From an uncultured Clostridium sp. (GTDB lineage: Bacteria; Bacillota; Clostridia; Peptostreptococcales; Peptostreptococcaceae), in assembly GCA_900550335.1 (NCBI GenBank), contig URRU01000005.1, positions 1 through 25,560 on the forward strand: a stretch of DNA of 25,560 nucleotides. The letters run 5' to 3'. Positions 22,491-25,560 of the stretch are shown here, one piece after another (the stretch's first letter is position 1; each line of letters begins with the position of its first letter). The notes under the pieces were generated by a model. That model was not told the origin of the DNA and did not search any database. It worked only from the letters and a program-made list of their open reading frames with translations. Position numbers and translations under genes: made by a program.

Positions 22491-22581
22491 TCCTGATTTT
22501 AACGTCTGCACTAATACTCGTGACACCACTACTATAAACACGAGATATAAGCCCCACAGGATTGTTAAGGATTCTCACCTT
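22491..22581 (-). ncRNA. Hatchet self-cleaving ribozyme 2
   Basis: P1 is AAGG-TGAGAAT-CCTT (22581-22567), then P2 5' strand TCCTG, the core TGTGGGGCTTATAT, P3 CTCGTG/CACGAG (22544-22539 with 22522-22517), the core TATTAGTGCAGACGTTAAAA and P2 3' strand CAGGA (22495-22491). All conserved segments of the hatchet consensus appear in order. Compared with ribozyme 3 all three helices differ in sequence but keep pairing, which is direct covariation evidence for the fold. Confidence 0.9.
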
Positions 22582-22685
22582 AAAGATACCTAGCTACAGG
22601 TCAGCTAGGATTTTTTGTATTACGCTACCCAGTCTTACGACGACTTGACTTGTTCATATCCCGCAATACCGCAAATACGAACTAT
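22582..22685. other. Linker between two tandem hatchet ribozymes, with hairpins
   Basis: About 104 nt. It contains a 7-bp hairpin CCTAGCT/AGCTAGG at 22589-22609 that on the plus strand is followed by A and six T (22610-22617), so it resembles an intrinsic terminator for plus-strand transcription. The rest can fold with GTATT/AATAC arms. If both ribozymes cleave at their 5' edges, a defined RNA of roughly 210 nt would be released, made of ribozyme 3 plus this linker. Confidence 0.45.
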
Positions 22686-22791
22686 CTTTGATTTCATCTG
22701 CACTAATATTAGATTATATAATAACATTTGCAACTATTATCATACATTGTCTAAATATAAGCCCCACAAAGTTGATACTGATTCTCACAGT
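22686..22791 (-). ncRNA. Hatchet self-cleaving ribozyme 3
   Basis: P1 is ACTG-TGAGAAT-CAGT (22791-22777), P2 5' strand CTTTG, core TGGGGCTTATAT, P3 TTAGA/TCTAA (22754-22750 with 22713-22709), core TATTAGTGCAGATG then AAATCA, and P2 3' strand CAAAG (22690-22686). The core differs from copy 2 only by GATG for GACGTT, which may weaken activity. It lies directly after the gene at 22824-23270 on the transcript. Confidence 0.85.
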
Positions 22792-22823
22792 ATAGATGCA
22801 GTAATATTTACTGCATTAACTTA

Positions 22824-23270
22824 TTAATAAAACACTGCTGTAGATACAATTACATTGTAAGGTTCTAATTTTTTAGTAACTTCATCTACTTCCGTTTGTA
22901 GAATAATATTGGGTAGTATACTATATTTTCCTATGCAACTATCTACATATTCTTTAGTTTGATTAAGACTAAAGTTGAATTGTTCTTTTAGTATTTTTAT
23001 TATTTCTATTTTAGCCTTAGTGCTAGTTTTTTCAGGTATAAACATACTCATTCTTACTAAGTTTGTTTCATTCTCCGAGTCTTCCTTACGCTCTAATTCA
23101 GGTATATTTGTACAAGGAATAGGTGTTTCTATAAGAATAGATAGTATGTTATCAAACTGTTCTTTTGAACATACTTTAGATGTTGCATCTATTAAACTAC
23201 CTATAGATAATTTCTCATCATCGATGAGCTTATCTATTATATACTGTTGAATACAATCTATTTTCTTCAT
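22824..23270 (-). CDS. Protein with a ribosomal L7/L12 C-terminal-like domain
   Basis: 148 residues. The N-terminal ~65 residues are helical and not recognised. Residues ~75-148 (KAKIEIIKILKEQFNFSLNQ, then TKEYVDSCIGKY, then VDEVTKKLEPYNVIVST) follow the L7/L12 C-terminal domain: KIxVIKxVRxxTGLGLKEAKxLV, then an ALKKxLExAGAxVxV end. In ribosomes this domain recruits GTPase translation factors. Phage-borne L12-like proteins have been reported in metagenomic surveys of viral ribosomal proteins. It lacks the usual N-terminal dimer domain. The hatchet pair follows directly. Similarity was judged by pattern only. Confidence 0.5.
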   Translation of the reverse strand: MKKIDCIQQYIIDKLIDDEKLSIGSLIDATSKVCSKEQFDNILSILIETPIPCTNIPELERKEDSENETNLVRMSMFIPEKTSTKAKIEIIKILKEQFNFSLNQTKEYVDSCIGKYSILPNIILQTEVDEVTKKLEPYNVIVSTAVFY

Positions 23271-23279
23271 AATTTGATA

Positions 23280-23483
23280 TTATTTCTTTTTTAATATTTT
23301 AATATTTTCAGCACTGTCCATTAATATGCAAAATATAGCAATTGGCCAGATAATTACTAAAAATGGGCATATTAATATATCTCTTAGGGTTATCTCTTCA
23401 CCTTTATTATAAAGATAGATTAGACATACAATATCAAATAGTATACCTAAAAGAATATAAATATAAAATATTTTTGTTTCCAT
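23280..23483 (-). CDS. Small two-pass membrane protein
   Basis: 67 residues with two hydrophobic segments, FYIYILLGILFDIVCLIYLY (about 6-25) and ILICPFLVIIWPIAIFCIL (about 37-55), separated by an acidic turn (NKGEEI) and ending with a Lys-rich tail. Leader CAAATAAATCAATTATATG. No family recognised; small phage membrane peptides of this kind may be holin-like or act on the host envelope. Confidence 0.55.
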   Translation of the reverse strand: METKIFYIYILLGILFDIVCLIYLYNKGEEITLRDILICPFLVIIWPIAIFCILMDSAENIKILKKK

Positions 23484-23509
23484 ATAATTGATTTATTTGT
23501 TAGTTAATG

Positions 23510-24200
23510 CAATAAAAATAATAGAGTAAGCGCATTAATATAGTTATGGAAAACACCACTATAAGCTATGCTAAGAGCTGTCTGATATAAGACCTCATTT
23601 TCTCTTACTCTATTAAAAAATACTTTAGTTCTAACGCCTCTGCGCCTTCATACTACGTTTCTGGAACGTCGTAACGCCCTAATTAAGGAGATATACATCA
23701 TACACGAGTTTTCATATATCATTGTGTTGATATAATAGTTAGATACTAAAGTATCAACACTTATTGTTCAGTTAGTGTCAGACTGTTAAGCACCTCATTA
23801 AGCCTATCGAGGTATAGCTAATTGTCTTCGCTCTGCTTACTTCGAGCTTGGTTGCTGTCTCTAAAAGATGTGCACCAGTTGGAACCTACAACTGCATCTA
23901 CCACGTGGATTCATAATCGGTCTTTACTTGTGCATAGTAAATAGGATTATGTTTTTCTTGACTCTGCATCTTTATTCCTAACTGTTTGTGCTATAGCAAG
24001 GAATTATTATCCAGGCTTGTCACTGGTTTTCTAGCTGCATTAAGAAGAGAAGTATAATAATATAGTCCTTAGCGCTACCTAAGTCTTTATAAGGGCATAC
24101 CTAACTTATATTATTATATTTTAACGTGGTTAAATTATGTTTCACAACATATGAGGATAATTTGCATTTCATAGAATAATTACTTTGCGAATAAATCTGT
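23510..24200 (-). ncRNA. Candidate large structured non-coding RNA (about 0.7 kb)
   Basis: No credible gene. The 3' end on the minus strand is a domain closed by a perfect 11-bp stem AATAGAGTAAG/CTTACTCTATT (23604-23614 with 23520-23530) followed by ATTTTTATT, like a terminator. Inside the region 23912-23951 is a nested hairpin (CATAATC/GATTATG around TTTACT/AGTAAA). Its loop, ATGCACA, can pair with GTGCA at 23870-23875, just beside a 6-bp T-arm-like hairpin CAGTTG/CAACTG (23876-23894). A loop-loop or pseudoknot contact of this kind is typical of large phage RNAs such as ROOL and GOLLD; identity with either is not established. Confidence 0.5.
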
Positions 24201-24205
24201 ATATC

Positions 24206-24289
24206 TTAGTTGAATAACCATATAGATAGATATAATACTATCATTGTGATTATTACTGATAACATACCTAATTCTGTGTCTCTATCCAT
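24206..24289 (-). CDS. Putative 27-residue membrane microprotein
   Basis: The frame starts MDRDTELGM and continues LSVIITMIVLYLSIWLFN, stop. The second part is one transmembrane helix. The leader CTAAATAAATAATCATATG is AT-rich like that of other genes here. Its length allows chance occurrence, but the clean charged-head/hydrophobic-tail layout in an otherwise gene-free stretch makes it worth listing. Confidence 0.4.
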   Translation of the reverse strand: MDRDTELGMLSVIITMIVLYLSIWLFN

Positions 24290-24567
24290 ATGATTATTTA
24301 TTTAGTTAATGATTAAATTGCATTTTACACCTAAAACTTATATCTTTATAGCTGCATACTGTTATAGCGCTGAGTTATTAACTCTAAGTACGTCTTTTCA
24401 TCCATGTAGGAACTATAACTTCTTCTGTAAGCCTTACGCTAATATAAGAAACTGGTGCCCTCAATGTCTTGGGAAGTTATTGAGTTTTTTAGTAAGTTAC
24501 TTATCAGAGGCCGTCCACTCCTGAATTCTAGTCAGGTAGGTGTGATAAAATACTTACTTTTGTTCTC
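24290..24567 (-). other. Non-coding gap upstream of the microprotein
   Basis: About 280 nt with no convincing gene on either strand. A small CCTGA/TCAGG hairpin lies at 24520-24536. An open frame on the plus strand here has no leader or co-directional context and is treated as chance. It could be the 5' part of the structured region that follows. Confidence 0.3.
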
Positions 24568-24759
24568 TTACTCATCATCTAATCTTAAAGTAAGATATAG
24601 AATGTGAAATACATTAAAGACGAGATAAAAGATTAAACCATTAATCTCTCCTATAGCAAAATAACAAAATAGGAAAGATACAATGTTCAATAGTCCGTGT
24701 ATTAATGAATACATAGGCAAAGTTGTTATGTTGATAATAAATGTTGATTTGCAAAGCAA
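24568..24759 (-). CDS. Small membrane protein
   Basis: Up to 63 residues; the second Met (position 16, ATG at 24714) may be the true start because the first lies near a composition boundary. The sequence is mostly hydrophobic, with LLNIVSFLFCYFAI and GLIFYLVFNVFHILYL as two membrane segments and an acidic end (RLDDE). No family recognised. Confidence 0.45.
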   Translation of the reverse strand: MLCKSTFIINITTLPMYSLIHGLLNIVSFLFCYFAIGEINGLIFYLVFNVFHILYLTLRLDDE

Positions 24760-24764
24760 GCAAA

Positions 24765-24783
24765 GTCTACATAATCTGTAGAC
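24765..24783. terminator. Hairpin after the GC-richer gene
   Basis: Perfect 7-bp stem GTCTACA/TGTAGAC with a 5-nt loop, 29 nt past the stop of the gene at 24812-25396. There is no long T-run on the minus strand, so termination is possible rather than certain. It also marks the boundary between GC-richer and AT-rich DNA. Confidence 0.4.
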
Positions 24784-24811
24784 CGTGCTTGTCGGATAGA
24801 ACCGCCATATA

Positions 24812-25396
24812 TTAAGCGATTACTTCGGTAATGTCGGTTGCGGTTTCGCATGGAATATAAGCGCCTGATTCAAGTCCCCTTTCAAAAGTCCTTTTGCATA
24901 AGGCATCAGCATTTCCACCGTTTTCGGCGCATGTACCGTCAGCATTTTCAAACAGTGTTAAATTAACACTTTTAAACACTTTCGGTATGTACTTTGTTTT
25001 AGTCACTTCGATGGTTTTGCCATTACGAACAACCTTTTCCGTTACTTCCTCCTCCGTTTCATAGACACCAGTAACAGAGCCTTCTTTGCGAATGTAAAAC
25101 TCCGTACCCGTTGCCCAAGATACCGACATTAACCGTATTGGCGCACCCTTAACTACTTTTCCGTCCTTGTCCACCTCATAGAGTTTTTCTAATTGCTCTA
25201 CTTGCTTGTCCGTTGATGGAAATAGTGTCTTTGTAAAGTTAAAACGCCTTGACATCATAGCAAACGGATTAATACAGCCGTCCTCATCTACTACGTTTGC
25301 GCTCTCATCACCTTCGACACCCGTTGCTTTAATAATAAAGTACGGCATTTCGTTTTCTCTCTCTACTTTAACAAAGCTTGTTACATTACATTTCAT
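24812..25396 (-). CDS. Unknown protein of higher GC content
   Basis: 194 residues, not recognised. The start (KCNVTSFVKVERENEMPYFI) and the middle (RLMSVSWATGTEFYIRKEG) look beta-rich, with an acidic hinge (YETEEEVTEKVVRNGK) and a C-terminal part containing three Cys (DGTCAEN, DALCKR, IPCETA). Codon use and base composition differ plainly from the rest of the window, with many GCC, ACC, GTC and CCG codons, and its leader lacks the shared AATCAA sequence. It could be recently acquired, belong to another element integrated here, or reflect an assembly join at the contig edge. Confidence 0.6.
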   Translation of the reverse strand: MKCNVTSFVKVERENEMPYFIIKATGVEGDESANVVDEDGCINPFAMMSRRFNFTKTLFPSTDKQVEQLEKLYEVDKDGKVVKGAPIRLMSVSWATGTEFYIRKEGSVTGVYETEEEVTEKVVRNGKTIEVTKTKYIPKVFKSVNLTLFENADGTCAENGGNADALCKRTFERGLESGAYIPCETATDITEVIA

Positions 25397-25431
25397 AACT
25401 ACACAATTTTAAGAATTACACAATACACGAT

Positions 25432-25471
25432 AAAAGGGAACGCCAATACCGAAACAGTACTGGGTGTTCCC
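25432..25471 (-). terminator. Terminator-like hairpin upstream of the GC-richer gene
   Basis: An imperfect stem of about 14 bp (GGGAACACCCAGTAC with GTATTGGCGTTCCC) and a 7-nt loop, followed on the minus strand by TTTTAT. It would end a transcript arriving from beyond the window. The remaining 25472-25560 holds no gene. Confidence 0.5.
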
Positions 25472-25560
25472 TGCCGATACTTAATAGAGGGGAGTGAATC
25501 TTTGCTGTTTCGCACACGCGGGGGTATTTTATATTTTTTTAATTCCACACACGCACCACC

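Noticed and set aside
22615..23250. Plus-strand frames at 22615-22827 and 22975-23250
   Set aside because: The first overlaps hatchet ribozyme 3; the second is antisense to the L7/L12-like gene.
24060..24130. A group I intron-like S sequence (ATATAGTCC on the plus strand)
   Set aside because: No P, Q or R partner strands could be found, and the neighbouring genes are not split.
24309..24524. A 71-codon plus-strand frame
   Set aside because: There is no leader, the direction is against the whole window, and the sequence is Cys/Tyr/Ser-rich as expected by chance here.
1..25560. Alternative genetic code (TAG or TGA recoded), as in some large gut phages
   Set aside because: TAG, TGA and TAA all end genes at sensible places with coupled downstream starts, so the standard bacterial code fits.
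1..25560. CRISPR arrays, insertion sequences or transposase genes
   Set aside because: No regularly spaced repeats and no transposase, integrase or recombinase motifs were seen on either strand.

Overview
The window looks like part of a large tailed-phage genome (Caudoviricetes) from a Bacteroidota host. The evidence is: strongly AT-rich DNA; every convincing gene on the minus strand; a compact phage replication block; many very small orphan genes; tRNA genes mixed with other RNA genes; AT-rich gene leaders mostly lacking Shine-Dalgarno sites; an ECF-type sigma factor; and a small protein family I associate with Bacteroides phages. A crAss-like or larger Bacteroidota phage fits, but no terminase, portal or capsid gene is visible, so the clade is not settled. 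The standard bacterial code fits; TAG, TGA and TAA all end genes.

Layout in the direction of transcription (high to low coordinate). (1) 25.56-24.8 kb: one gene of visibly higher GC with hairpins on both sides, possibly foreign or an assembly join. (2) 24.76-19.3 kb: small, mostly unknown genes (membrane peptides, a zinc-ribbon protein, an L7/L12-like domain protein, a gene with a GC-rich patch resembling a retroelement variable repeat), separated by long RNA-rich gaps. These gaps hold three copies of the hatchet self-cleaving ribozyme, two of them in tandem, and a structured stretch of about 0.7 kb. (3) 19.1-18.7 kb: an apparently circularly permuted (two-piece) tmRNA gene, with the acceptor piece first and the coding piece second, followed by an irregular tRNA-like element. 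(4) 18.7-16.5 kb: a tightly packed operon of small genes including a MazF/PemK-like protein. (5) 16.5-13.7 kb: an ECF sigma factor, a membrane protein, an abundant-looking 455-aa protein and an exported protein. (6) 13.7-11.5 kb: about 2.1 kb without a credible gene but full of hairpins, a candidate giant non-coding RNA. (7) 11.5-8.4 kb: unknown genes with tRNA-Leu(TAA) and tRNA-Arg(TCT). (8) 8.4-0 kb: replication and recombination genes: family B DNA polymerase with a C-terminal clamp-binding peptide, a probable helicase loader, DnaB-like helicase, a Cys-cluster protein, a Sak4-like ATPase, SSB, a MoxR/CobS-like AAA+ ATPase, its putative VWA-like partner, a small ncRNA, a miniature tRNA-like element, and the start of a DnaG-type primase that runs off the edge.

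The most unusual content is the RNA: a permuted tmRNA, three hatchet ribozymes, two long structured non-coding stretches, two aberrant tRNA-like elements and a 24-nt sequence repeated exactly in the loop regions of two distant hairpins. Together they suggest a phage that depends heavily on RNA processing between genes. All RNA structures were folded by eye and gene families were recognised from motifs, without database searches.
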